Counted from the first letter of the stretch, positions 17,015 through 25,260 are shown. The stretch: 64,000 nucleotides of DNA from Methylobacterium sp. J-068 (GCF_022829445.1 NZ_JAKSXY010000122.1:496001-560000); one strand, 5' to 3'. Translations and numbers: made by a program. The notes: generated by a model not told the origin, from the sequence alone.

Positions 17015-17851
17015 TCAGGCCGCGAGGCGGCGCTCCGTCTGGAGGGTGGTCCGCTTCGGGGCGGTCCGGACGTGGGTGGTGTAGAGCGTCAGGCCGGTGA
17101 AGGCGAGGCCGCCGACGAGGTTGCCGAGCACGGTCGGGATCTCGTTCCAGAAGAAGTAATCCCCGATCGAGAACTGGCCGCCCATGAGCAGGCCGAACGG
17201 GAACAGGAACATGTTCACCACGGAATGCTCGAAGGTCATGTAGAAGAACACCATGATGGGCATCCACATGGCGATCACCTTGCCGCTGACCGTGGTCGAG
17301 ATCATCGCGCCGACGACGCCGGTGGAGACCATCCAGTTGCACAGCATGCCGCGCACGAAGATCGTGAACCAGCCGCCCACCCCGTGCGAGGCGTAGCCGA
17401 CGGTGCGGCGCTCGCCGATATGGGCGATGAATTCGCCGACCTTGTCGGCCGGCGCCGTGAAGCCGAACGTGAACACGAAGCCCATCATGAAGGCGACCGT
17501 GAGCGCGCCGAGGAAGTTGCCGAGGAAGACGAGGCCCCAGTTGCGCAGCACGCCGCCCCAAGTCACGCCGGGCCGGCCATCCAGCAGGGCCAGCGGCGCC
17601 AGCACGAACACGCCCGTGAGCAGGTCGAAGCCGAGCAGGTAGAGCATGCAGAAGCCGACCGGGAACAGGGCGGCCCCGAGGATCGGAATGCCGGTCTGCT
17701 GCGTGATGCTGACCGCGAAGACGGCGGCGAGCGCCAGGATCGCGCCGGCCATATAGGCGCGGATCACGGTGTCCCGCGTCGACATGAAGATCTTGGCTTC
17801 GCCTGCATCCACCATCTTGGTGACGAACTCAGCCGGGGCGAGATAGGCCAT
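17015..17851 (-). CDS. formate/nitrite transporter family protein
   Basis: A 278 aa FNT channel/transporter with six membrane helices. Seen are the family N terminus APAEFVTKMVDAGEAK, the segment GAALFPVGFCMLYLLGFDLLTG (given here in part: FPVGFCMLYLLG) with GFDLLTGVF, the pore-lining FEHSVVNMFLFP and CNWMV after a long loop. The family moves nitrite or formate. The sixth-helix neighbour TFEHSVVN matches the FNT signature with the central His. The start at ATG 17851 has AAGGA 7 bases upstream; the longer open frame adds residues with no membrane logic. The kinase/phosphatase neighbour points to nitrite, while a methylotroph could also use formate. Confidence 0.9.
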   Translation of the reverse strand: MAYLAPAEFVTKMVDAGEAKIFMSTRDTVIRAYMAGAILALAAVFAVSITQQTGIPILGAALFPVGFCMLYLLGFDLLTGVFVLAPLALLDGRPGVTWGGVLRNWGLVFLGNFLGALTVAFMMGFVFTFGFTAPADKVGEFIAHIGERRTVGYASHGVGGWFTIFVRGMLCNWMVSTGVVGAMISTTVSGKVIAMWMPIMVFFYMTFEHSVVNMFLFPFGLLMGGQFSIGDYFFWNEIPTVLGNLVGGLAFTGLTLYTTHVRTAPKRTTLQTERRLAA

Positions 17852-17982
17852 ATCGGGTCCTTTTCGGTTCGGATCTTCCGCGAGGCTCGCCGGACCACCG
17901 GGAACGGAGTCCCGACATCCGGCCACGCTCCATTGCGCGGCCCACGGCAGGCGATGCGCGCGATGCCTGTCGGGAAGCGGTT

Positions 17983-17998
17983 AGCAAGATCCGGACCT
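17983..17998 (-). promoter_or_regulatory. weak candidate sigma-54 promoter of the FNT operon
   Basis: Read on the minus strand, AGGTCC-GGATC-TTGCT has GG and GC exactly 10 bases apart and a perfect -12 element (TTGC), but the -24 element departs from TGGCAC. It lies about 130 bases before the transporter start. Supported mainly by spacing, and by two better sites elsewhere in the window. Confidence 0.25.
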
Positions 17999-18043
17999 GT
18001 CGGGAGACGAGCCTCGATCAAAAGGCCGAGCCCCCGGCCGATC

Positions 18044-18481
18044 TCAGGCGGTGGGTGCCTTCCGGCCGCCGTAATGGCCGTCGACGCGCTCCCCGAAGGC
18101 CGGGTCGGCGAAGGGGTCCTCGCCGGGGCCGTGGGTCGGGGCGCCCGCCAGGGTATCGCGGTCGATGTCGACGATGTAGCCGCCGAGATCGACGCTGTAG
18201 GTCAACGCGCGCCAGGGCACCGGATGATAGCTCTCGCCGAGCCCGAGGAAGCCCCCGAAGGACAGGACCGCGTAGGCCACCTGCCCCGAGACCTTGTCGA
18301 CCATGAAGTTGTAGACCGTGCCGATGTGCTCGCCGTCGCGGCCATAGGCCGACGTGCCCTCGACCTTGTTCGAGGCGATGAGGCGCCTCGTCTCGTCGAT
18401 GGCGACGCCCTCGGACGTGGGATCGAGTTCCATCGAGCCGGCGGGCCGGATGCTGCGCTCGTTCGGGAGATCCGTCGGCAT
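18044..18481 (-). CDS. PRC-barrel domain protein
   Basis: A 145 aa cytoplasmic protein with a PRC-barrel domain at about residues 35-110: LIASNKVEGTSAYGRDGE, HIGTVYNFMVDKVSGQVAYA, and VPWRALTYSVDLGGYIVDID. The C terminus (ADPAFGERVDGHYGG) matches a family widespread in alphaproteobacteria and often stress-associated. The start at ATG 18481 has GAGGAG 5 bases upstream; a GTG at 18487 is in frame. Its molecular role is unknown. Neighbours on the same strand are the DUF2721 membrane protein and a tiny membrane protein. Confidence 0.85.
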   Translation of the reverse strand: MPTDLPNERSIRPAGSMELDPTSEGVAIDETRRLIASNKVEGTSAYGRDGEHIGTVYNFMVDKVSGQVAYAVLSFGGFLGLGESYHPVPWRALTYSVDLGGYIVDIDRDTLAGAPTHGPGEDPFADPAFGERVDGHYGGRKAPTA

Positions 18482-18555
18482 GTGCACTCCTCACGCGGTG
18501 CCGGAGCGGCCGGCGCCTGAGCGGACAAAGCCCGATCGCCGCGCGGGTTCCGGCC

Positions 18556-19059
18556 TCAGGCGCGCTCGTCCACCGGGACGCCGGTCTCCTCGGCGACCTC
18601 GGACTGGCGCCGGGCGACCCGCTGGCGCATGCCTTGGCTCGCCAGCAGCATCTCGAAGCCGAAGACCACCAGGGCGCTCAGGGTGCAGAGAATGGCGAGG
18701 CCGAAGAGCAGGAACAGGATGTCGGCGACCGTGGCGTCCCGCAGGGCGCCGACGAACAGGGTGAGGACCGCGCCGCAGGTGGCGACCCCGCCGAGCGCCC
18801 CGAGGATCACGGCGGCGTCGAGGGCGAGCGAACGCCGCCGCAGGGCGTTCATGCGGAGCGCCAGGCGGTGCTGCTCGGGGCCGGACGCGCCCTCGATCGC
18901 CTGCGAGATGCGCTCGGCCTGATCGGCGACCCGCGCCAGGCGCGTGCCGAACACGTTGAGCAGGGTGGCGATGCCGGAAAGCAGGAAGACCGGCGTCAGC
19001 GCGATCTGGATGATGTGCGCCGTGCTGTCGAGGGACGTGGCGACGGAGGCGTCGAGCAT
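18556..19059 (-). CDS. DUF2721 membrane protein
   Basis: A 167 aa inner-membrane protein matching DUF2721 by pattern: the N-terminal STAHIIQIALTPVFLLSGIA helix, NVFGTRLARVADQAERI, the polar HRLALRMNALRRRS linker and two further hydrophobic stretches (AAVILGALGGVATCGAVLTL and ILFLLFGLAILCTLSALVVF), ending in a basic/acidic tail. Function unknown. Same strand as the PRC-barrel gene 75 bases downstream. Confidence 0.85.
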   Translation of the reverse strand: MLDASVATSLDSTAHIIQIALTPVFLLSGIATLLNVFGTRLARVADQAERISQAIEGASGPEQHRLALRMNALRRRSLALDAAVILGALGGVATCGAVLTLFVGALRDATVADILFLLFGLAILCTLSALVVFGFEMLLASQGMRQRVARRQSEVAEETGVPVDERA

Positions 19060-19165
19060 GCGTGCGATCGGGGTCCGGTGGCGCGGCCCGCGAGACGGGC
19101 CCCAGGCGCAACGCTCCGGATCGGCGCGGGTTCGGGGGCCGGCGCGCGCAGGGGCCGGCCGTGCC

Positions 19166-19291
19166 TCAGATCAGCCCGGCGGCGCCCCGGCTCGCGGACG
19201 TGGCCGGCGCCTCGACCGAAACGATGGCGCCGAGGCCGACGATGAGCGCGGCGGCCGCGCCGAGGGAGAGCGTGAGGGCGATGAGGATCAT
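19166..19291 (-). CDS. tiny single-span membrane protein
   Basis: A 41-residue frame, MILIALTLSLGAAAALIVGL..., with one strong transmembrane helix and a short polar tail. A strong AAGGAGG lies upstream but 17 bases before this ATG, further than usual, so the true start is uncertain; the frame is open further upstream with a low-complexity translation. It lies 106 bases before the DUF2721 gene on the same strand. Tentative. Confidence 0.4.
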   Translation of the reverse strand: MILIALTLSLGAAAALIVGLGAIVSVEAPATSASRGAAGLI

Positions 19292-19872
19292 GACGCCGGA
19301 TAGCCCGATCCTCCTTAAGGTTCGGTGAGGCCCCGTCAGGGACGACGTCCCGGAATCGGCCGGAGGCGTCGATGGCCGGACGAAGGACATCCGGCGTCGC
19401 TCATCAATTCTTGAGCGGATCGGCAAAAAACGCGGGGCGGTCCCGGCGGAGCGCGTCGCACCGCCCGGGCGAGGCGGGGACCGGCCTATCGAGGGCGCCG
19501 GCAAGCGGATCGCGCGGCGGGCGCGGGCCCCGTGGCGGGCGCGCCGCGTTCCGCGGACGACCTCCTTAACTCCTTAAGGAATCATGTCTTTGTCGATGCG
19601 GCCCGTGCAACCATGCTCTGCCTCGACGGCGGGCCGGCCCTCAAGTACAGGGTGGTGGAGACCAAGTTCTCGTGCAAGTCGAGCGCGTTTCGTCTGGGTC
19701 CCGAGCGGGCTAGAACCCGCGCCCGACCACTACGCCTGTGGATGACGGGCGGGATCGGGGCGGATTTCCCTTGGAACGCTCGCGGCACCGCTTAGTTGTT
19801 GCAGCTATGCGCTGCGAGGCCACAGGCCGTGGGCGTACCGGCGCTCACCGCCGACATCCGGAGGAACACCCC
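19292..19872. other. intergenic region upstream of SWIB gene
   Basis: About 580 bases between divergent genes with no convincing coding frame. It holds a TTAACTCCTTAAGG cluster at about 19566-19579, an AT-richer patch to 19690, and the candidate EcfG promoter at 19773-19797. Confidence 0.5.
19773..19797 (+). promoter_or_regulatory. candidate EcfG (general stress) promoter
   Basis: GGAAC (19773-19777), 16 bases, then AGTT (19794-19797) fits the alphaproteobacterial EcfG consensus GGAAC-N16/17-CGTT except for one base in the -10. It lies 75 bases before the SWIB gene, and the cognate sigma factor gene is 3 kb away. Confidence 0.35.
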
Positions 19873-20256
19873 ATGGCAAAGAGCACCACCAAGACTGCTG
19901 AGAAGGCGGCCCCCAAGGACACCGCCAAGGAGGCCCCCAAGGCCGCCGAGAAGCCCGCAGCCGCCGCCAAGGGCAAGAAGGTCGCCGCGCCGAAGGCCGA
20001 TGGCGCCAAGCCGAACGCCCTGCAGCAGCCCCTGAAGCCCACCGCCGAGCTCGCCGCCGTCGTCGGCGACGCCGCCCTGCCGCGCGGCGAGGTCGTCAGC
20101 AAGGTCTGGGAATACATCAAGAAGCACAACCTGCAGAACCCCGAGAACAAGCGCGAGATCCTGGCCGACGAAAAGCTGAAGAAGGTCTTCGGCAAGGACA
20201 AGTGCACCATGTTCGAGATGAACAAGCACCTGGCCGCGCACCTGAAGTCGGCCTGA
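19873..20256 (+). CDS. SWIB/MDM2-domain DNA-associated protein
   Basis: A 127 aa protein with a lysine/alanine/proline-rich, histone H1-like N-terminal 50 residues (repeats of KAAEKPA and AAPKADGAK type) and a SWIB fold at about 53-127: PLKPTAELAAVVG, LPRGEVVSKVWEYIKKHNLQ, KREILADEKLKKVFGK and FEMNKHLAAHL. Bacterial SWIB proteins occur in chlamydiae and alphaproteobacteria and are thought to bind or condense DNA. GGAGGA lies 7 bases before this ATG. The open frame extends to 19738 without a ribosome binding site. Confidence 0.88.
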   Translation: MAKSTTKTAEKAAPKDTAKEAPKAAEKPAAAAKGKKVAAPKADGAKPNALQQPLKPTAELAAVVGDAALPRGEVVSKVWEYIKKHNLQNPENKREILADEKLKKVFGKDKCTMFEMNKHLAAHLKSA

Positions 20257-20291
20257 GCCCGGCAGCGCGTTCGACGATCCGGATCGGCGTC

Positions 20292-20315
20292 GGGGAGGGA
20301 CCGTCCCTCCCCCTT
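20292..20315. terminator. terminator between convergent SWIB and helicase genes
   Basis: GGGGAGGGA / TCCCTCCCC (20292-20300 and 20304-20312) form a 9-bp stem with a CCG loop, followed by CTT. It sits between two convergent stop codons. Confidence 0.6.
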
Positions 20316-20343
20316 GGCCGGCCGGCCATTCCGCCCGGTCCGG

Positions 20344-22503
20344 TCAGCCGCCGACCGTCAGCCCTTGCCCCCCCGCCCGGCGTGAGCGCCGCTCGACCCT
20401 GCGGGTCGCGGTCTCCTGAAGGTGGCGCTCGATGGCGCCGTTGGCGCGGGCGCGCATCGCCTGCATGGCCTCGGCATCGTCGAAGGTCTCGGGAAAGCGC
20501 CGGGACAGCCAGAGATAGGCGCTGGCGAGCTTCACCGTGCGTTCCTGATAATCGAGTTCGCCCGCGAGGTTCGCCCGCAAGGCGGGCACCGTGGCGCCCT
20601 GCGCGCGCGCCTGGGTCCAGCGCTCGAGCATGCCGAGGGAGACCGGATCGCGCCGGTCCACGGGGCAGACCGAGAACGCGAACTTCTCCGCGATCGGCAG
20701 CCGCGCCTTGTCGACGGTGCGGGCGATCTCCAGGATTTCCTCCAGGGCCGAGGGCTGGAACGGCGAGCCGGCGTAGAAGGTGGCGCGGGCGAAGTGCGCC
20801 AGCACCTCGCGCAGGCTGTCGGTGCGCATCTCCTCGGCCACCGAGGTGATGGCGATGAGGTCGGGCCGCACGAAGAACCGGGTGTCGGCGGCCGGCGCCG
20901 TCGGGGCCCCGGCCAGGGCCGCGCGGATCGGCTCCAGGCCGGTCTCGTCCACGGCCGCGACATAGCCCTCGTCCTGATGGCCGAAGCGCCCGGCGCGGCC
21001 GGCGATCTGACGGATCTCGGAATTGGTCAGCGCGCGCTCGCCGACGCCGTCCCACTTGCGCACCGCCGAGAACACCACGCGCTTCAGGGGACCGAGATTG
21101 AGGCCCATGCCGATGGCGTCGGTGGTGACGAGGACATCGGCCTCGCCCGCGCGGAAGCGCGCGGCCTCGGCCCGGCGCACCTCCGGCGAGAGCGCGCCGT
21201 AGATCGTCGCGACCCTGTGCCCGGCCGCGACCAGGATCTCGCGGTTCTCGTGGACCGCCCGGCGCGAGAAGGCCACCACGGCATCGCCCGGCGCCACCTC
21301 CTCCAGGGGCACCGGCGCCTCCTGCAGCACCAGCGGGGTCTTGCGCACGAAGGTGACCACCTCGAGCGACTCGTCGGCGGCCTCCGCCGCGCGTCGCACG
21401 GCCGCGAGCGCGTCGTCCGAGCCGCAGACCACCACGGTGCGGGCGGCCACGCCGAACAGGGCGTTGGTCCAGGCCCAGCCCCGGTCCGGATCGGCGATCA
21501 TCTGAATCTCGTCGATCACCGCGACGTCCACGGGCCGGGTCAGGTCGGCGGTCTCGATGGTGCGGGCGGTGTGCGTGGGGTCGAGTTCCCCCAGAATCTC
21601 CTCGCCCGTGACCATGCCGGCGCGCAGGCCGCGCTCGGCGAGCGCCTCGTAATTCTCGAGGGCGAGGAGGCGCAAGGGCGCGAGGTAGGTGCCCGTCGGG
21701 GCGGCGCGCAGCATCTCCAGGGCCGCGTAGGTCTTGCCGGAATTCGTCGGGCCCATGTGGAAGACGATGCGCCGGTTCAGGCGGCGCGCGGCGGTGAATT
21801 TCTCGATATAGGCCCCGAACCCGACCTGATCGCGCAGGCGGCGCAGGCGTGAATCCTCGCGCGCCACGTTGCGGGCGCGGGCGCGCACGCCCTTCAGGGT
21901 GTCGGTGAGCGACTGGTTCAGGTTCGGCGAGAGCAGGAAGGCGCGCGAGCGCAGCGAACGGTCGAGGTGGTCGATATACGTCACCGCGTCGGCCCCGACC
22001 TCGCGCAGGTCCTCGGCCACCTGATCGCGCAGGCGCTCGACCGCCCGGCGCAGGGACTTGGCGGTCCGGACCGAGGTCTCGGCGACGGCGGCGCGCAGTT
22101 CGTCCTGGCGCCAGGCCGGATCGTTGCGGTGGGCCATGCCGGCGAGAATGCCGGCGATGCCCGTCTCGGGCGCGGCATCGACCCGGAGGTCGAGGCGTCC
22201 GCCATCGAGGACGGGGATGAGGGTCCGGATGGTCCAGGTGATGCCGCCGTCGCGCATCACGGCGGCACGCAGGGCCGGGACCGCCTTCTTCAGGGTGACG
22301 ACCCCACCCTCCGAGAAGACGCGCCGCGCCTTCAGCTCGCGCAGGCCCTTGGCGACCACCGCATCCTCGACGAAGCCGCCGAGTTCGGGCAGGCCGAGAT
22401 GCAGCCGCAGGGCTTCGGCCGCGACGCTGCGGGGCGGAAGGCCGAGGCGCATCGCCGCCTCCAGCAGGATCTCGTTGGTCGGTCGCGCGCGCTTGCGGGC
22501 CAT
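20344..22503 (-). CDS. SUV3-like RNA helicase
   Basis: A 719 aa superfamily 2 helicase close to mitochondrial SUV3. Walker A GPTNSGKT is at 251-258, motif II DEIQM at 331-335, VVAFSRRAV begins the second RecA domain, and motif VI QIAGRAGRFG lies near 483. The C-terminal 200 residues contain the SUV3-type helical region. The N-terminal 220 residues are an alphaproteobacterial extension with helical SLRRAVERLRDQVAE. ATG 22503 begins MARKRARPTNE; the frame continues upstream to 22752 but overlaps the divergent promoter. Expected to unwind RNA during decay. The mitochondrial enzyme is thought to derive from alphaproteobacteria, which explains the resemblance. Confidence 0.88.
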   Translation of the reverse strand: MARKRARPTNEILLEAAMRLGLPPRSVAAEALRLHLGLPELGGFVEDAVVAKGLRELKARRVFSEGGVVTLKKAVPALRAAVMRDGGITWTIRTLIPVLDGGRLDLRVDAAPETGIAGILAGMAHRNDPAWRQDELRAAVAETSVRTAKSLRRAVERLRDQVAEDLREVGADAVTYIDHLDRSLRSRAFLLSPNLNQSLTDTLKGVRARARNVAREDSRLRRLRDQVGFGAYIEKFTAARRLNRRIVFHMGPTNSGKTYAALEMLRAAPTGTYLAPLRLLALENYEALAERGLRAGMVTGEEILGELDPTHTARTIETADLTRPVDVAVIDEIQMIADPDRGWAWTNALFGVAARTVVVCGSDDALAAVRRAAEAADESLEVVTFVRKTPLVLQEAPVPLEEVAPGDAVVAFSRRAVHENREILVAAGHRVATIYGALSPEVRRAEAARFRAGEADVLVTTDAIGMGLNLGPLKRVVFSAVRKWDGVGERALTNSEIRQIAGRAGRFGHQDEGYVAAVDETGLEPIRAALAGAPTAPAADTRFFVRPDLIAITSVAEEMRTDSLREVLAHFARATFYAGSPFQPSALEEILEIARTVDKARLPIAEKFAFSVCPVDRRDPVSLGMLERWTQARAQGATVPALRANLAGELDYQERTVKLASAYLWLSRRFPETFDDAEAMQAMRARANGAIERHLQETATRRVERRSRRAGGQGLTVGG

Positions 22504-22769
22504 GGGCCTCTCGTCGTGTGGGTCGTCAGCCGCCGCCGACGGGCGAGCGGGCCGTGCGAGGGGCCCCGGAAAACCGGCCTCCAACGCCTTGTGCTCCCCC
22601 GCACTCCGCTTCCGCAAGCCGATCCCTAGGCTCGGGCCGAACATCCCCAGGGCGTTCGAGCGGGCCGCTCGAGCCACGTTGTTTGGCCGCCGGGCCGGAT
22701 CCGCGAGGTCCGCGCGGCGACGTTCGCCCCCCGGTTCGAACCGAGCCCGCACGTCAGGAAGGCAGCGCG

Positions 22770-23051
22770 ATGCACGAGAATTCCGCCGGATCGGCCGCGT
22801 TCTGGGCCTCGGTGGCGAGCGACGTCACGGCCCGGGTCGAGCCGGTGCTGGCTCATGACGGCAAACGGCAGGACGGCACGGCCCGCGACGGCGTCCTGGA
22901 TTATCTGCGCGACCTCGAGGCGGTCGCCCTGCGCGAGGGCAGCAGCCGCGAGGCGCTTCAGGTGATCGCCTCCGGCCGGCGCCTCCTCGGCGACCGCAGC
23001 GAGGTCGCGCCGGACGCGGTCGCCCGCGCCGTGCGGACCACCCTGGTCTGA
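22770..23051 (+). CDS. conserved small protein of unknown function
   Basis: A 93 aa, mostly helical, soluble protein: MHENSAGSAAFWASVASDV, then LDYLRDLEAVALREG and a C-terminal APDAVARAVRTTLV. AGGAAGG lies 7 bases before the ATG, supporting it as a gene. No domain recognised. It lies convergent to the ecfG gene with only 7 bases between the stops. Confidence 0.6.
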   Translation: MHENSAGSAAFWASVASDVTARVEPVLAHDGKRQDGTARDGVLDYLRDLEAVALREGSSREALQVIASGRRLLGDRSEVAPDAVARAVRTTLV

Positions 23052-23058
23052 GGCGCCC

Positions 23059-23640
23059 TCAGGGCGGCGCCCCGAGGGCCGCGCGCGTGACCGCATCGGC
23101 GCCGATATCGTCGGTGCCGTTCATGCCCAGGGTCTCGATGAGCCGGCCGCGCGCGCGGCTGACCCGGCTCTTCATCGTGCCCACGGCGACGCCGCAGATC
23201 TCCGCCGCCTCCTCATAGGTGAAGTTCTGGGCGCCGACGAGCACCAGGGCCTCGCGCTGGCTCAAGGGGAGGTCGTCCAGGGCCGCCTGGAATTCCCGCA
23301 TCTCCACCCGGATCTCCTGTTCGGGCAGGCTCGTCAGGCGCCCGGCCAGGACGCCGTCGGCATCCTCCACCTCGCGCTTGCGCTTGCGCTGCTCCGAATA
23401 GAACAGGTTGCGCAGGATCGTGAACAGCCACGCGGTGAGGTTGGTGCCCCGCGTGAAACTGTCGGCCTTGGTCCAGGCGCGCACCAGGGTGTCCTGCACG
23501 AGGTCGTCGCTGCGATCGAGGTCGTAGGTCAGCGAGAACGCGAAGGCGCGCAGGGCCGGGATCGCGCCGAGCAGGAGCCCGCGCATCTCGTCGTCGGCGC
23601 CGCACGGGGTGCCGACCGGGGCTTGCATCGCGTTCGTCAT
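23059..23640 (-). CDS. ecfG: general stress ECF sigma factor
   Basis: A 193 aa EcfG-type (ECF15) sigma factor. Sigma region 2 includes RAFAFSLTYDLDRSDDLVQD and AWLFTILRNLFYSEQRKRKRE, the signature of EcfG proteins; region 4 includes LPLSQREALVLVGAQNFTYEE and VGTMKSRVSRARGRL. In alphaproteobacteria EcfG is held by NepR until phosphorylated PhyR sequesters NepR. The ATG overlaps the nepR stop by 4 bases (ATGA), so both are co-translated. No phyR is in the window. Confidence 0.92.
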   Translation of the reverse strand: MTNAMQAPVGTPCGADDEMRGLLLGAIPALRAFAFSLTYDLDRSDDLVQDTLVRAWTKADSFTRGTNLTAWLFTILRNLFYSEQRKRKREVEDADGVLAGRLTSLPEQEIRVEMREFQAALDDLPLSQREALVLVGAQNFTYEEAAEICGVAVGTMKSRVSRARGRLIETLGMNGTDDIGADAVTRAALGAPP

Positions 23641-23933
23641 GAGGAACCTCGCGTCTCGCTGCGGGCCGCCAGATCGGCGAGAAGGGCGCCGAAGCGTTCG
23701 GGAAGCGGCTGGTTCAGGACCTCCGCGTACAGCAGGCGCAGGTTGCGCCCGATGCGGCGGCGGGCCTCCGGCGACATGCCGGCGGCCTCGTCCCCCATCG
23801 GCTCGCGATCCGCCCGCCCACGGACCCGGGCCGGCGCGGAGCCGGCCGTCGCCAGGATGGCGGAGGCGGCCGTGGCGGACGCGGTTTCGCCCGGATCGGC
23901 GCTGAGGTTCGGGTCGTTCGAATCAATGGTCAT
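23637..23933 (-). CDS. nepR: anti-sigma factor NepR
   Basis: A 98 aa protein with the NepR core at about 55-90: RRRIGRNLRLLYAEVLNQPLP followed by ERFGALLADL, the two helices that bind EcfG and PhyR. The N-terminal 50 residues are disordered (SNDPNLSADPGETAS). First gene of the nepR-ecfG unit. An obvious EcfG-type promoter (GGAAC-N16/17-CGTT) was looked for in the 300 bases upstream and not found. Confidence 0.9.
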   Translation of the reverse strand: MTIDSNDPNLSADPGETASATAASAILATAGSAPARVRGRADREPMGDEAAGMSPEARRRIGRNLRLLYAEVLNQPLPERFGALLADLAARSETRGSS

Positions 23934-24258
23934 CGCTGCTCATCGCTCGACGGCCGGGGCCGGAATCTCCGGAGCGCCGTCATTTCGTCAGAGGTGCTAG
24001 CGACGACCGATTTAACGACCTCTGAAAAAAGCATTCATCTGATCTTAAGCCGCGAAATGCAGGCGAAAGACCCAATTCAACGATCCAGAAACGATTGGTT
24101 ACAAAGACCAATCCACGAACAAGCGCGACCGTTGAAATCCTATATTTCGGACATCCTGTCGCGAAGCTGAACAGTAAGGGCGCGATTCGGAGCGAAGGCG
24201 TACCGTGCGACGGGGCCGCCCCTTGTCCCCGAGGCCGCGCCCGTGCCTGATCCCGGAA
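23934..24258. other. AT-rich divergent region between nepR and glsA
   Basis: No gene is seen. It holds an unusually AT-rich block for this genome (about 24008-24130) and the perfect inverted repeat GATTGGT-TACAAAG-ACCAATC at 24093-24113, a possible operator or hairpin in the upstream region of nepR. Confidence 0.45.
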
Positions 24259-24273
24259 TGGCCCGCCCCTTGC
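24259..24273 (+). promoter_or_regulatory. candidate sigma-54 promoter of glsA
   Basis: TGGCCCG-CCCC-TTGC matches the sigma-54 consensus TGGCACG-N4-TTGC at all but one position, with GG and GC exactly 10 bases apart. The expected start site is about 12 bases downstream (near 24285), leaving a short leader of about 34 bases before the glutaminase ATG. Sigma-54 with NtrC would fit nitrogen control. Confidence 0.55.
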
Positions 24274-24318
24274 GCGCGGGGCCGCGCACCGATCCCTCCT
24301 GTCCGAGCCACAGCCCCG

Positions 24319-25260
24319 ATGAGCCTGAGCGTGCCCGATCTCGACCACGTCGTCCGGGAGATCGCCGACGAGATGCGGGACCGGACGGACCGGGGCGAGG
24401 TGGCGACCTACATCCCGGAACTCGCGCGGGTCGACGGAAACGCCTTCGGCCTCGTGGTGATCGACGCGGACGGGCACGTGGCGGCGGGCGGCGACAGCGA
24501 CGTGGCCTTCTCGATCCAGAGCATCTCGAAGGTGTTCACCCTGACCCTGGCCCTCGGCATGGCGGGCGACCGGCTCTGGCGCCGGGTGGGACGCGAGCCC
24601 TCGGGCAGTCCCTTCAACTCCATCGTCCAGCTGGAGCGCGAGCGTGGCATCCCGCGCAACCCGTTCATCAACGCGGGCGCCATCGCGGTCACGGACCTGA
24701 TCCTCTCGGGCCACCAGCCGCGCGAGGCGCTGGGCGAGATCCTGCGCTTCATGCAGTTCCTGGCGCAGGATTCGACGATCACCATCGACGAGGCGGTGGC
24801 CGCCTCCGAGCTGCGCACGGGCTTTCGCAACGTGGCGCTGGCCAATTACATGAAGTCCTTCGGCGTGCTCGACAATCCCGTGGACTTCACCCTCGGCGTC
24901 TACTTCCACCACTGCGCGATCAGCATGTCGTGCCGGCAGCTCGCCATGGCGGGGCGCTTCCTCGCCCATTCGGGGCGCAACCCCGCCACCGGCCACTCGG
25001 TGGTCTCGCCCGAGCGGGCCCGGCGCATCAACGCGGTGATGCTGACCTGTGGCCACTACGACGGCTCGGGGGAATTCGCCTACCGGGTCGGCCTGCCGGG
25101 CAAGAGCGGCGTCGGCGGCGGCATCCTGGCGATCGCGCCGGACAAGGCCTCGATCGCGGTCTGGGCCCCCGGCCTCGACGCCTCGGGCAACTCGCATCTC
25201 GGCCGCATCGCCCTGGAGATGCTGACGAAGCGCCTCGGCTGGTCGATCTTCGGCGCGTGA
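24319..25260 (+). CDS. glsA: glutaminase A
   Basis: Beta-lactamase-fold glutaminase, 313 aa, the family length, converting glutamine to glutamate and ammonia. Catalytic motif SIQSISKVF carries the Ser/Lys pair near residues 66-69. Others are NPFINAGAIAV near 114, the YMKSFGV region near 175, YFHHCAISMSC near 195, and GKSGVGGGI near 260. ATG 24319 begins MSLSVPDLDHVV; the frame is open upstream without a good start. Enzyme is cytosolic. A sigma-54 candidate promoter lies just upstream. Confidence 0.95.
   Translation: MSLSVPDLDHVVREIADEMRDRTDRGEVATYIPELARVDGNAFGLVVIDADGHVAAGGDSDVAFSIQSISKVFTLTLALGMAGDRLWRRVGREPSGSPFNSIVQLERERGIPRNPFINAGAIAVTDLILSGHQPREALGEILRFMQFLAQDSTITIDEAVAASELRTGFRNVALANYMKSFGVLDNPVDFTLGVYFHHCAISMSCRQLAMAGRFLAHSGRNPATGHSVVSPERARRINAVMLTCGHYDGSGEFAYRVGLPGKSGVGGGILAIAPDKASIAVWAPGLDASGNSHLGRIALEMLTKRLGWSIFGA

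Noticed and set aside
20422..21852. Long plus-strand frame opposite the SUV3-like helicase
   Set aside because: Shadow of the helicase gene; the translation is Gly/Arg/His/Val-rich without motifs.
23934..24130. Search for an EcfG promoter autoregulating nepR-ecfG
   Set aside because: No GGAAC-N16/17-CGTT on the minus strand; GTAACC and CGTT found near 24080 have the wrong spacing.
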